NCBI RefSeq assembly: GCF_030913705.1
Contig: NZ_CP133190.1
Location: 5,481,501-5,545,500 of the forward strand
Direction of reading: 5' to 3'
From: Anaerocolumna sp. MB42-C2
GTDB lineage: Bacteria; Bacillota; Clostridia; Lachnospirales; Lachnospiraceae
Length of the DNA stretch: 64,000 bases
Shown here in pieces: positions 44,754-52,943 of the stretch. How positions within the stretch are numbered: the stretch's first letter is position 1; each line of letters opens with the position of its first letter. Made by a program: the position numbers and the translations under genes. The notes beneath the pieces are model-generated. The model was not told where the DNA came from. It was given only the letters and a program-made list of their open reading frames with translations, and did not search any database.

Positions 44754-45444
44754 AAATGTAAATGATTTATACGAATTATTTGTACGTTTGGAATGGTTAC
44801 TTAGAAAGTTCCAGCTGCAAAACCTCAGAACTTTTGGTCCCATGGCGGATGTACATCGGGGACAGGGCAGAGTTTTAGCTTTATTAAAATTAAAACCGGA
44901 GATGAGTCAGAAAGAATTATCTAACATCCTGGATATCAGATCACAATCGTTAGGAGAATTACTGGCTAAGCTGGAACGGAACGGATATATAACCCGTAAA
45001 CCATCTGAAGCTGACCGCAGGGTAATGATGATAAGTCTTACGGATGCCGGAAGAGAAGCCGCCAATCAGAAAGAACGGCAAACGGAAAACAAGAACTTAT
45101 TCGGTTGTCTGACTGAAGAAGAACAGAACAGATTACGAGACTATTTAAAGCGTATTATTCTGGAACTGGAACAGCAATTTGGTGAAGAAGATATAGAATT
45201 CGGAAGAAGAGGCCATCATGGCCGTCCGCCGTTTGATGATGAAATGATTAGGCGGCTGCATGAAAAGTTCGGCGGTCACAGGTACTTTGGCGGAAGAAGA
45301 TTCGAAGAAGAATATAGAGAAGACTTAAGAAATGAGTTTCACAAAGAATTTAATATGGAGAAAGGTAATATAAATGGAAAAGAACATGGGGAAAAAGAAC
45401 ATACGAAAAGGAATGATATGAAGGATGACCAGAGTGAAGAATAA
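44746..45444 (+). CDS. MarR-family regulator with long charged tail
   Basis: A 232-residue regulator. The winged HTH is clear: ALLKLKPEMSQKELSNILDI, QSLGELLAKLERNGYITRK and the wing SEADRRVMMISLTDAG. After residue 150 it has an unusual tail rich in Arg, His, Gly and Glu (FGRRGHHGRPPFDDEMIRRL and on), longer than the typical 140-160-residue family size. The His-rich tail might bind metal. ATG 44746 has GGAG 7 bp upstream; the earlier ATG at 44734 lies inside the site region. Autorepression from the GGTACC palindromes is likely. Confidence 0.9.
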   Translation: MNENVNDLYELFVRLEWLLRKFQLQNLRTFGPMADVHRGQGRVLALLKLKPEMSQKELSNILDIRSQSLGELLAKLERNGYITRKPSEADRRVMMISLTDAGREAANQKERQTENKNLFGCLTEEEQNRLRDYLKRIILELEQQFGEEDIEFGRRGHHGRPPFDDEMIRRLHEKFGGHRYFGGRRFEEEYREDLRNEFHKEFNMEKGNINGKEHGEKEHTKRNDMKDDQSEE

Positions 45445-45594
45445 CAGTTTTTGAATAGTTCCTAAAAACTTGGTTTTTATATTAATGAATCAGTCAGAGT
45501 ATGAGCTGCTGGCTGATACGGCCAAAGAAGTAATAAAAAAATCAGCAGATTTAATAAATTATAAATTATTAGTTTTAATACAAAATATCATATA

Positions 45595-45703
45595 TTTTTA
45601 TAGTCAAAGAGGGTTGTTGAATCATTTTTCAACAACCCTCTTTGACTATAAAACCAAATATATCAGCATTTTATGGCTGCTGGATATTTCTCCATAAAAT
45701 GCT
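45595..45703. repeat. Two long perfect hairpins in the gap after the MarR gene
   Basis: The first stem pairs 45599-45621 with 45628-45650 without a mismatch (23 bp, 26 with the flanking TTT/AAA) around a 6-nt loop. The second, 14 bp later, pairs AGCATTTTATGG (45665-45676) with 45692-45703. Neither has a T-run directly after it in either direction. No gene is seen in 45445-45781. Confidence 0.7.
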
Positions 45704-45781
45704 AATTTATATGTAATAAATCAGCAAGATATATCATATTAATTCTAATAGTCGAAAAAATCTAGTCAGGTGGGACGATGC

Positions 45782-46396
45782 ATGGGACGTTCTGTGTCAT
45801 ACGATAAAACTGGGAAAAAGCAAAACTATTATACACTTCAATATATCCTGGATACTTTTAAAGCTTTGGTAGATGCTATTATTCCACGGACACCCGGGCT
45901 TGCCGAAGAATATGGAAAAATACAATATTATGGAGCCCTGAACTTACATATAGATGAGTACATGGTATATACGCTGAATTATTATTCTGTCCCGTTGGCA
46001 GAACCTACTGCACTAATGCTGGATCTGGCAGCTGACCAACTGATATTTAACGGTGAGAACACCAGATTATTGGACTTTACCAGATTCCCTGTTGGAGGGA
46101 CCTTTGCTGCGCTTGCACCTATAGACCGGTTCCGTGCTTTAACCCTATTGGAACAGCTTAAGGTGTACCTTTTAGATTTACCCGCACCTTATAAAGGCAA
46201 TTCGGGATTAACCTTGATTATAACCGGTGTGTTAGACAGGTATACCATGATGGGATATTATTCGGAGTGGTCAGGTTACGGTTCAACCCGCTTGGAATCA
46301 CCAGGTAACCGTAAATTAGAGTTTTATCCATTAAGTTGGGAACAGGTTGGGTATCCGGGTCCATCCCTGGGATATCGTGCTTTAAGAGATGAATAA
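45782..46396 (+). CDS. Small partner subunit of GMC oxidoreductase (gluconate 2-dehydrogenase subunit 3-like)
   Basis: A 204-residue soluble protein. The stretch LQYILDTFKALVDAIIPRTPG is like the start of gluconate 2-dehydrogenase subunit 3 proteins, which act as small partner or chaperone of GMC-type flavoenzymes. The rest is helical with no cofactor motif. It lies 61 bp upstream of the GMC gene in the same direction. Unlike classical subunit 3 proteins it has no twin-arginine signal, so the complex should be cytoplasmic or spore-associated. ATG 45782 has AGGTGG 8 bp upstream; a GTG at 45770 overlaps that site. Confidence 0.65.
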   Translation: MGRSVSYDKTGKKQNYYTLQYILDTFKALVDAIIPRTPGLAEEYGKIQYYGALNLHIDEYMVYTLNYYSVPLAEPTALMLDLAADQLIFNGENTRLLDFTRFPVGGTFAALAPIDRFRALTLLEQLKVYLLDLPAPYKGNSGLTLIITGVLDRYTMMGYYSEWSGYGSTRLESPGNRKLEFYPLSWEQVGYPGPSLGYRALRDE

Positions 46397-46457
46397 TTAA
46401 TTATGAAAGAAATATCCGATTGTTTATTTGCTATGGATCGGGTAGTTGGGAGTTAAA

Positions 46458-48164
46458 ATGAATAAGGATGCAGATGTTATTGTTATAGGGGCAGGAGGCG
46501 GCGGAGCGGTTGCTGCCAGAGAACTTGGTGAGAAAGGAATCAAAGTCCTTCTACTGGAGGCAGGGCCGTGGTATGGAAATAAAAAATGGCCGAAACCTAA
46601 TGCCGAAAAGGGGGGGATAAGCAGCGCAAGTGCAGATGATTTGAGTATTGAAATCCTAAAAGAAAATTTTACAGATCTAGAAGACGATATGAATGATTTT
46701 GTTACGGGCAAATTCCGTTGGGGACCGGCAGACAGGAACCGAGGTGCCTGGAATAGAATTATAACCACAGGAGGTTATACCTGGCAAAATTCGGGAGTAG
46801 GAGGCAGTACACTGCATTATTTCGGAAATTCACCCCGTGCTTTCCCACAAGCGGTTAATAATGTATGGCCTATTACTTATGAAGAATTGATTCCGTACTA
46901 TGAAAGGGCAGAGCAGACATTACCTGTGAGACCGGCTCCAACTACTGCCAAGGAAGAGTTATTCTATATCGGTGCCGGAAAAGCCGGATGGCAGCTCTTA
47001 GATACACCGGATTTAACCGGTCCGGGTTACAGACCCCAGCCCAATGCGATTCTGCGCCCAAATCCCTCTCTTAATGACCCGGATTTTGATTTTCAAACCA
47101 ATACTTCGACAGGCTGTACTCTTAGAGGCCATTGTGTCAATGGATGCCATATTGGGCCCACAGTAGAGGGAGTTGCCAAAAGGTCTACTTTAGTAAGTTA
47201 CATACCCCGTGGGCTTCGCACCGGTAATGTTGAAGTAAGGCCAAATACATTTGTTACAAAGATAATTACGGAGGAAGATACATCGGAGGGTTTACGTGCT
47301 GTTGGGGTATTGTACAGAGATACCTGGACCGGAGAGACAGGTCAGTTAAGCTCGGATGTGGTTATCATGGCTGCAGGCGGCGTGGAAACACCGAGACTTT
47401 GGCTGAATTCTGCATTGCCGGAAAATGAGTGGGTTGGCAGAGGTTTAATAAATCATTGGTTTGATAGTGTATCGGGTATTTTTGAGGAAGAGGTATTAAT
47501 GGATCGGCTGGGGGTTTCCGATATTAAACCTTATGTTGGCCAAAATGCCGCAGCCAGGTTTGATTACCCGGGACTCGGTGTAATAGAAACATATGGTATG
47601 AGTCCCGGATTATATTCGGGATTGTTATATGGAACCAGCAATATGGGATATCATATTTTAAATAAAACCGATTCACAGAACCCCTGGGATATTGAGGGAC
47701 GTGTGGTCGGAGAACAGCTGAAGAAATTTATGCGGGATTACCGGAGGACATTAAGTGTACTAATATTTACAGATGACGACGTAAATCAAAGTAATTCCAT
47801 CACCTTGGATCCTGAATTAAAAGATGAGAATGGATATATACCGGTTATTAATTATCAGCCAAGCAGGATTGATATGGAAAAAAGGGATAAACTTGCTGTT
47901 ATAGCATCTGATATTTTCAGGAAAGCAGGAGCTAAGACGGTTATTCGTTCCAATTGGCCGCCGGGAATCTTTATTCATATTCAGTGTACTATGCGTATGG
48001 GTTATGTGACGGATATCAATTGTGAGGCAAATCAGGTCAAAAGACTTTATATAGCTGACAACAGTGTATTATATAATGGTTTAGGCGGACCCAATCCCAC
48101 ACTTACCACCCAGGCATTAGCAACACGGACCGCAGAAAAGATTGTAGATAAATATTTCAGTTAA
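46458..48164 (+). CDS. GMC-family FAD oxidoreductase
   Basis: A 568-residue flavoenzyme. DVIVIGAGGGGAVAARELGE and LLLEAGPWY form the FAD-binding Rossmann motif, GVGGSTLHYFGNSPRAF is the second flavin contact, VVIMAAGGVETPRLWL is the GMC signature, and HIQCTMRMG with GLGGPNPTLTTQALATRTAE is the C-terminal active-site block. A cysteine cluster C-x6-C-x3-C (TLRGHCVNGCHIG) resembles that of gluconate-dehydrogenase-like members. Substrates are alcohols or aldoses; electrons might go to the partner subunit or a carrier. No secretion signal is present. ATG 46458 has GGGAG 6 bp upstream. Confidence 0.9.
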   Translation: MNKDADVIVIGAGGGGAVAARELGEKGIKVLLLEAGPWYGNKKWPKPNAEKGGISSASADDLSIEILKENFTDLEDDMNDFVTGKFRWGPADRNRGAWNRIITTGGYTWQNSGVGGSTLHYFGNSPRAFPQAVNNVWPITYEELIPYYERAEQTLPVRPAPTTAKEELFYIGAGKAGWQLLDTPDLTGPGYRPQPNAILRPNPSLNDPDFDFQTNTSTGCTLRGHCVNGCHIGPTVEGVAKRSTLVSYIPRGLRTGNVEVRPNTFVTKIITEEDTSEGLRAVGVLYRDTWTGETGQLSSDVVIMAAGGVETPRLWLNSALPENEWVGRGLINHWFDSVSGIFEEEVLMDRLGVSDIKPYVGQNAAARFDYPGLGVIETYGMSPGLYSGLLYGTSNMGYHILNKTDSQNPWDIEGRVVGEQLKKFMRDYRRTLSVLIFTDDDVNQSNSITLDPELKDENGYIPVINYQPSRIDMEKRDKLAVIASDIFRKAGAKTVIRSNWPPGIFIHIQCTMRMGYVTDINCEANQVKRLYIADNSVLYNGLGGPNPTLTTQALATRTAEKIVDKYFS

Positions 48165-48224
48165 TTAAAAACCACCGGCTCAACAAGTTTATACGGACTT
48201 GTCCGTTTTGTTATCTGATAGGCA

Positions 48225-48252
48225 GTTAGAGTCTGGCTAGCCGGACTCTAAC
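48225..48252. repeat. Dispersed AGAGTCTGGC hairpin, second copy
   Basis: GTTAGAGTCTGGC (48225-48237) and its partner (48240-48252) form a 13-bp stem with one wobble and a 2-nt loop. The core equals the hairpin at 18319-18340. Confidence 0.7.
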
Positions 48253-48283
48253 TTGTGATAATGGTAAACAATAAGAATGGCTT

Positions 48284-48318
48284 CTCCGTTTTCCTTAGCC
48301 GGTGAACGGAGTTTTTTT
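48284..48318 (+). terminator. Terminator of GMC operon
   Basis: CTCCGTT (48284-48290) pairs with AACGGAG (48305-48311), followed by seven T residues. Confidence 0.85.
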
Positions 48319-48354
48319 GCGGGTTTTCATCGGAAGTAAGAAAAAAGTTTTAAT

Positions 48355-49452
48355 TTAGTATATTACCAGTCCTTGAGCACCTAATTGGGGTAAGCGATCA
48401 CATCCTACACTTTGCCGGTAAGAAAGATTTCCATTATTTTCGATTCTAAATACGGATATGGTGCCTTTGTTTCCGTTTAGTACATAAAAATACTGTCCAT
48501 CACCGCTTACACCATTGTCAATAGGGGCGGCCATAGCATCAAGAGTGCTATATAAACTGGTTAAGATAGACAGAGTACCATTCCGGTTTATACGGTAGAC
48601 GGAAATTGTTCCATTACCTGCATTTGAGGTATAAGCATAAGCACCATTTGGCGTGGATACAACCCAGCATGTAGCCATCTGGCCATTTCCTGCTGAACCA
48701 CTGATAACAGCAAGTTCTCCGCTTTGTGTTGGTCTGTAAGAAGATACAGCATTTTCACCTGCTTCAGCAACTAATAAGAGTCCGGAACGGGTAAAATATG
48801 ACCCGAATGGGCCAGCGCCATTGGAGGCGTTTACGTACAATTCCGAAAGGGTTCCATTAGAATTAACTTCAAATATATTTAAACGACTTGTTGTTAATTC
48901 AGATACTATAAGCTGGCTGCCGTCCGGGCTGAATAAAACCCGCGCCGGTTGTGCATTTGGTGTACTCAGGGAATGGGTAGAGACTGGTATTGTGTTAAAG
49001 GTTCCATTATTTTCTACATAAAAACCTGTAATATTAGAGCTGAAATTATTTTCAGGGCTCCCGGCATTTGCAACATAAAGGAGATTATTATAAACATCCA
49101 AACTATTCGGCTGTAATCCGCCGGATGGAATTATGTCTGCAAAGATAAGCTCACCGTTGTAATCCACCCGGAAGCTGGAAATATTATTACTACCGGCATT
49201 CACAGCAAATAGATAATGTTTGTCAGAGGATAGGGCAATGGAACCTTGTGAAGCCAGGGTATCAATTCCGTCCTCCGGTGTAGCAGAGGAAATTTCCCTT
49301 GTTCCGGTACCCATACCGTGTGTTTCATATAAATCTACAAAAGTAAGATCTCCATTGGGATGCCTTCTAAAAGCAGCGATTTGATTGCCCTCGGCAGAAT
49401 TGGTCATAACATAAACCATCCCTAAAGGAGTGTTATTTCTAAAAGTCAACAT
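48355..49452 (-). CDS. Lactonase-family seven-bladed beta-propeller protein
   Basis: A 365-residue protein built of repeating blades (LFAVNAGSNNISSFRVDYNG, LYVANAGSPENN, AYTSNAGNGTISVYRINRNG and FYVLNGNKGTISVFRIENNG). This is PF10282, the 6-phosphogluconolactonase-like lactonases. No signal peptide is seen. It lies tail to tail with the GMC oxidoreductase gene; an oxidase producing a lactone and a lactonase hydrolysing it would fit, but the pair is on opposite strands. ATG 49452 follows GGAG by 6 bp; a TTG at 49464 includes that site and is rejected. An insertion sequence has landed about 75 bp before its start. Confidence 0.87.
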   Translation of the reverse strand: MLTFRNNTPLGMVYVMTNSAEGNQIAAFRRHPNGDLTFVDLYETHGMGTGTREISSATPEDGIDTLASQGSIALSSDKHYLFAVNAGSNNISSFRVDYNGELIFADIIPSGGLQPNSLDVYNNLLYVANAGSPENNFSSNITGFYVENNGTFNTIPVSTHSLSTPNAQPARVLFSPDGSQLIVSELTTSRLNIFEVNSNGTLSELYVNASNGAGPFGSYFTRSGLLLVAEAGENAVSSYRPTQSGELAVISGSAGNGQMATCWVVSTPNGAYAYTSNAGNGTISVYRINRNGTLSILTSLYSTLDAMAAPIDNGVSGDGQYFYVLNGNKGTISVFRIENNGNLSYRQSVGCDRLPQLGAQGLVIY

Positions 49453-49525
49453 AAGATACTCCAATAATCATTATATTATATTTTATGTTTCTATCACTTC
49501 TTTGTGAAAAATATAATATTTTTCG

Positions 49526-49552
49526 ATAATACTGGTATAATTAATTGTAAGT
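49526..49552. repeat. Target-site duplication of the insertion sequence, left copy
   Basis: 27 bp identical, base for base, to 51197-51223. It directly borders the left end of the insertion sequence. Confidence 0.9.
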
Positions 49553-49591
49553 GTCAACCGTTTTTGAAAATGTCCTCAAAAAGTTTAAACA

Positions 49592-49615
49592 TAAGCACCA
49601 GATTTCTGGTGCTTA
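49592..49615 (-). terminator. Hairpin at the transposase end of the IS
   Basis: TAAGCACCAGA (49592-49602) pairs perfectly with 49605-49615 around a 2-nt loop, 86 bp past the transposase stop. On the minus strand it is followed by a T-rich run. Confidence 0.6.
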
Positions 49616-49700
49616 GTTTTAAATAGTACTTTAGGAGAAAATCCATAGCTCAGTCGGTATTTGGATAACCTTAATAAACCTACAGACTTCGAAATATCAG

Positions 49701-51068
49701 TTAAGCTACATCTTTTCTATGTAATTGACTTTTAGCGTACTTTTCAAATGATGCCTGCTTCCAAGGATGGTTCATAGGAGGTATGTATTTCTTTTTTGGT
49801 AATTCCGGAATGGTCGCTAAATCAAATGCTTTTGAAGAAAGCTTGTGTTCCGGAAGTAACTCAAGTGCATAAACCTGCTCACCAATACAACTAAAAAGTT
49901 CACCATTGAATGATCTAATTACCATTGCTGTGGTGCCCTTACGATGGTGTACAGCGATTCCTTGACTGTTTACAGGAAGATAGTATTCATTTTGATATTT
50001 CAGGCAACTTCCGTTATCTATCTTTCTAGAAGATAATACCGCCAACGTCAGATTGATTTTATCACTATCTGGTTGCATTTCGAACACAGATTTGATACTA
50101 TCAATAGGTAAAGCGAACTGCTTATTAAATTTCTTTATATAGGTGTGGAGAAATTGATTGGCTTGCTGAATGCTGGTTACATTCGCAAGTCGGAGTTCAA
50201 CAGGAAGGCGGGATTGAAGAGTGCCAAACATTCTTTCAACCCGCCCTTTTGCTTGTGCAACGCTGGAAGTACGAATGTCGATTCCTAATTGTTTGCAGGC
50301 ATAACCAAACTGAGTAAAGGTATCTTTCTCTAAAGAGGTTTCATGCTTCTTTTTATACTCAAATACAGTTCGGTTGTCAGTAAAAAATTGATATGGAATG
50401 CCATAATTACTAAGAACCTGATAGAGAACATGATAATAGCCATTTAATGTTTCTTGTTCATCAAAGTAGGCGCCAACAATCTGCCCTGTGGCATCATCAA
50501 CGGCGATGTGGAGTTGTGTTTTGAATTGCCCAAACCAAAGGTGTAGGGACGCATCCATTTGAAGCATTTCACCGAAATACGCGCATCTAGGATGCCTAGG
50601 ATGCGAATCCTCCAGATCCATGATGGAACTTTGAATAATAGCTGCTTTCTTTTTAGACTTAGTCTTTGATTGAATAGCCTTTAGTGCTTTTTTTACCGCT
50701 TTCTTGGAAGAACGGTTTGCTTTAGGAGAAAGGATGTATTCCTTTCTAAGAATAGAAGTAATGGCACTGACAGATACACTGATATGTTCTTTTTCTTTGA
50801 GAAGTTCAGAGTAATGGGTCAGATTGCAGTCACTGTACTTGGTACGATATAAGTCCAAGATTAACTGTTTTGTATCTGTAGGAAGAGTAATGGCCGGCTG
50901 TCGCCCTCGGTTACCATGAATAAAGAAAGACTTACCTTGTTCTTGATAGCCCTTTATTAAGCGATTGATGTGTCGATCTGAACAACCTATTTTAAGAGCA
51001 GCTGTTTTCTTATTACCATTTGTGTCTACGAGTTTTTTAATGACCTCGTACTTTTGGTTTTCGTCCAT
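49701..51068 (-). CDS. DDE transposase of IS1202-type element
   Basis: A 455-residue transposase. The N terminus has an HTH (KKTAALKIGCSDRHINRLIK), followed by a second helical domain and a retroviral-integrase-type core with catalytic D in LQMDASLHLWFG, D in FFTDNRTVFEYK and E in AKGRVERMFGTLQ. It appears complete, with no stop or frameshift. ATG 51068 gives the family-like beginning MDENQKYEVIKKLV; the frame stays open to a GTG at 51098, which sits too close to its GAGG. Confidence 0.92.
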   Translation of the reverse strand: MDENQKYEVIKKLVDTNGNKKTAALKIGCSDRHINRLIKGYQEQGKSFFIHGNRGRQPAITLPTDTKQLILDLYRTKYSDCNLTHYSELLKEKEHISVSVSAITSILRKEYILSPKANRSSKKAVKKALKAIQSKTKSKKKAAIIQSSIMDLEDSHPRHPRCAYFGEMLQMDASLHLWFGQFKTQLHIAVDDATGQIVGAYFDEQETLNGYYHVLYQVLSNYGIPYQFFTDNRTVFEYKKKHETSLEKDTFTQFGYACKQLGIDIRTSSVAQAKGRVERMFGTLQSRLPVELRLANVTSIQQANQFLHTYIKKFNKQFALPIDSIKSVFEMQPDSDKINLTLAVLSSRKIDNGSCLKYQNEYYLPVNSQGIAVHHRKGTTAMVIRSFNGELFSCIGEQVYALELLPEHKLSSKAFDLATIPELPKKKYIPPMNHPWKQASFEKYAKSQLHRKDVA

Positions 51069-51196
51069 TGTTAGTAATACCTTTCTGATTGTGTCCACCT
51101 CATTTCTAAGTCATGAGGTTCTATTATAATATATGAACGACTAATTGGGACATAATCATTTGTGGTACACTAAGACATTATCATAAATGAATCATA

Positions 51197-51223
51197 ATAA
51201 TACTGGTATAATTAATTGTAAGT
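51197..51223. repeat. Target-site duplication of the insertion sequence, right copy
   Basis: Identical to 49526-49552 over 27 bp; together they show the uninterrupted pre-insertion sequence. Confidence 0.9.
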
Positions 51224-51441
51224 TGACAGTAAAAGTTTATCATAATATACTTTATATATAAAATTCAGGCTGATGCCATACATTTGATTTTTGTTTCCGG
51301 CTTCAGGTGCCCTCTGGGCAGGATTCAGCCTTAAAATTGTATGAATTGCATTACTTTTGGCCCCGGCATCATGACATATAGATAAAATATGTGGGTTTTG
51401 CAATTACCTAAAATAAACTGAAATAATTATAAGGAGAAGAC

Positions 51442-51825
51442 GTGGAAAAAAATCAATATACTACAATCGATGAATATATCAGTGTATGTCCGAACGAAAT
51501 TCAGGATGAACTTAAAACACTCAGAAAAGTAATAAAAGAGGCAGCACCGGATGCAAAAGAGAAAATTAGCTGGCAAATGCCTACTTTTGCATTACATGGC
51601 AATCTGGTACACTTTGCCGCACATAAAAATCATATTGGATTTTATCCCGGTGCAGAAGGGATTGAAGCATTCAAAGAAGAATTAGCAGGGTATAAAAATT
51701 CAAAAGGAGCCGTACAGTTTCCAAATGGTAAACCTCTGCCATATGATATTATATCAAAAATCGTAAAATACAGAGTGGAAGAGAATAGGAAAGCAGCAGA
51801 AAGCAAGCAAAAAAAGAAAATATAA
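51442..51825 (+). CDS. DUF1801 (YdhG/iron-chaperone-like) protein
   Basis: A 127-residue protein. TIDEYISVCPNEIQDELKTL, then ISWQMPTFALHGNLVHFAAHKNHIGFYP and a closing lysine-rich tail match DUF1801 (PF08818), which shares the frataxin-like fold of YdhG/Fra iron chaperones. The biochemical role of most members is unproven. It starts with GTG, with AAGGAG 5 bp upstream. It lies alone, downstream of the insertion sequence and tail to tail with an AraC gene. Confidence 0.87.
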   Translation: MEKNQYTTIDEYISVCPNEIQDELKTLRKVIKEAAPDAKEKISWQMPTFALHGNLVHFAAHKNHIGFYPGAEGIEAFKEELAGYKNSKGAVQFPNGKPLPYDIISKIVKYRVEENRKAAESKQKKKI

Positions 51826-51836
51826 AATAATCCTTG

Positions 51837-52727
51837 TTAAGGCATAGCATTTAACTTAAATTGTTTGGGAGACTGACTGTTATACCGCTTAAATTGTTCG
51901 ATAAAATAACTGGAATTGGAGAAACCAACTTTTAAAGCTACTTCCGTAATATTGAATTCCGTGGTCAGAAGCAGCTTTTTGGCTTCGGTGATCCGAATAT
52001 AATTCAAATATTCTACAAAGGTTTTATGCATAATTTTCTTAAAAAAGCGGGAGAAGTAACAATAACTCATGTTACACATTTTGGCCATATCCTGAACGGA
52101 AATGTCCTCGTTATAATGCAGATCAAGGTAATCTAACAGATGCTGCAGTTTATTTATATCAATCTGCTTTGGGCCGGTTTCCTGGGTATATTTAAGACCC
52201 TCGCTTTCCCATTTTCTGATAGACCATAAGAACAGGGTGCCTATATTGATTCTAACAGCAAGTTCATATCCATATTTTTTACTCCTGTACTCCTCATAAA
52301 TTTCTGATACCAGAATTTTAAGGGGAGTATTTTTTATTTCATTTTCTTTAAAAACTTTTTTATAGTTATGCTGTGACATGGTAAAGGGCAGGATATATTT
52401 TGCTTCAAAGACGGATTTTGCAGAGGAATACAGGATATCCACATCAAATTTAATAACAATGTACCGGGTATTTACACCCTCATAACTGTTAATAGAATGC
52501 ACCTCTCTGGAATTAACGATTATAAAATCTCCTGCAGATACCTGGTTTCGTTCATTTCCCAGGATTATAACAGCACTGCCTTCAAGAAAATATAATAATT
52601 CAATATAATAATGCCAATGTGGGTCAACAATGAATTTATGTCCTCCGGTATTTGCAATAAAGGTATGAAAAGGATAACGCTCTCCGTTTACAACCGGCAT
52701 TTGTTCTTCATAATAAGGTTTTGGCAT
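51837..52727 (-). CDS. AraC-family regulator with cupin sensor domain
   Basis: A 296-residue regulator. The N-terminal half is a cupin (IVDPHWHYYIELLYFLEGSA and GDFIIVNSREVHSI), which in this family binds sugars or uronates. The C-terminal AraC HTH has ISVQDMAKMCNMSYCYFSRF and ITEVALKVGFSNSSYFIEQF. It diverges from the mannonate dehydratase gene, so it probably controls hexuronate use. ATG 52727 was chosen because AAAGG lies 11 bp upstream; a TTG at 52760 is an alternative without a site. Confidence 0.9.
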   Translation of the reverse strand: MPKPYYEEQMPVVNGERYPFHTFIANTGGHKFIVDPHWHYYIELLYFLEGSAVIILGNERNQVSAGDFIIVNSREVHSINSYEGVNTRYIVIKFDVDILYSSAKSVFEAKYILPFTMSQHNYKKVFKENEIKNTPLKILVSEIYEEYRSKKYGYELAVRINIGTLFLWSIRKWESEGLKYTQETGPKQIDINKLQHLLDYLDLHYNEDISVQDMAKMCNMSYCYFSRFFKKIMHKTFVEYLNYIRITEAKKLLLTTEFNITEVALKVGFSNSSYFIEQFKRYNSQSPKQFKLNAMP

Positions 52728-52756
52728 GGGATATTTACCTTTCGTATTAATATATG

Positions 52757-52857
52757 ACAAATTTGTTATACTTTTTTATATTTTAATTATATAACAAAGA
52801 TCAGGAAAAGTGTATGTTATTTTAGATAAGAAACTTAATATCCAATAACAAATTGGT
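52757..52857. promoter_or_regulatory. Repeated ACAAATT motif between AraC gene and uxuA
   Basis: The 10-bp palindrome ACAAATTTGT stands at 52757-52766, and the near copy ACAAATTGGT at 52848-52857, in the divergent promoter region. They are candidate operator sites; spacing is about 91 bp. Confidence 0.3.
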
Positions 52858-52943
52858 AAAATTAATGAAGTGGGTTAATAGTTCTGACAATATGTGTGTT
52901 ACACAATTAACTCATGCATTACAGAAGGAGAAAGGAGTTTAGA

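Larger units (their letters stand above)
49553..51196 (-). mobile_element. IS1202-type (ISNCY) insertion sequence
   Basis: A 1644-bp element bounded by a 27-bp target duplication. The ends form weak inverted repeats: TTTTTGAAAATGTC on the left matches TTTATGATAATGTC read from the right at 12 of 14 positions, about 22 bp in. It carries one transposase gene and a hairpin near the left end. IS1202 is known for duplications of about 27 bp and imperfect 23-bp ends, which agrees well. The duplication is still exact, so insertion was recent. Confidence 0.9.

Noticed and set aside
45470-45697. 75-codon plus-strand frame after the MarR gene
   Set aside because: It spans the two perfect hairpins, which explain its sequence, and has a poor start.
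51212-51403. 63-codon minus-strand frame beside the insertion sequence
   Set aside because: It begins without a ribosome site, runs into the target duplication and resembles no family.
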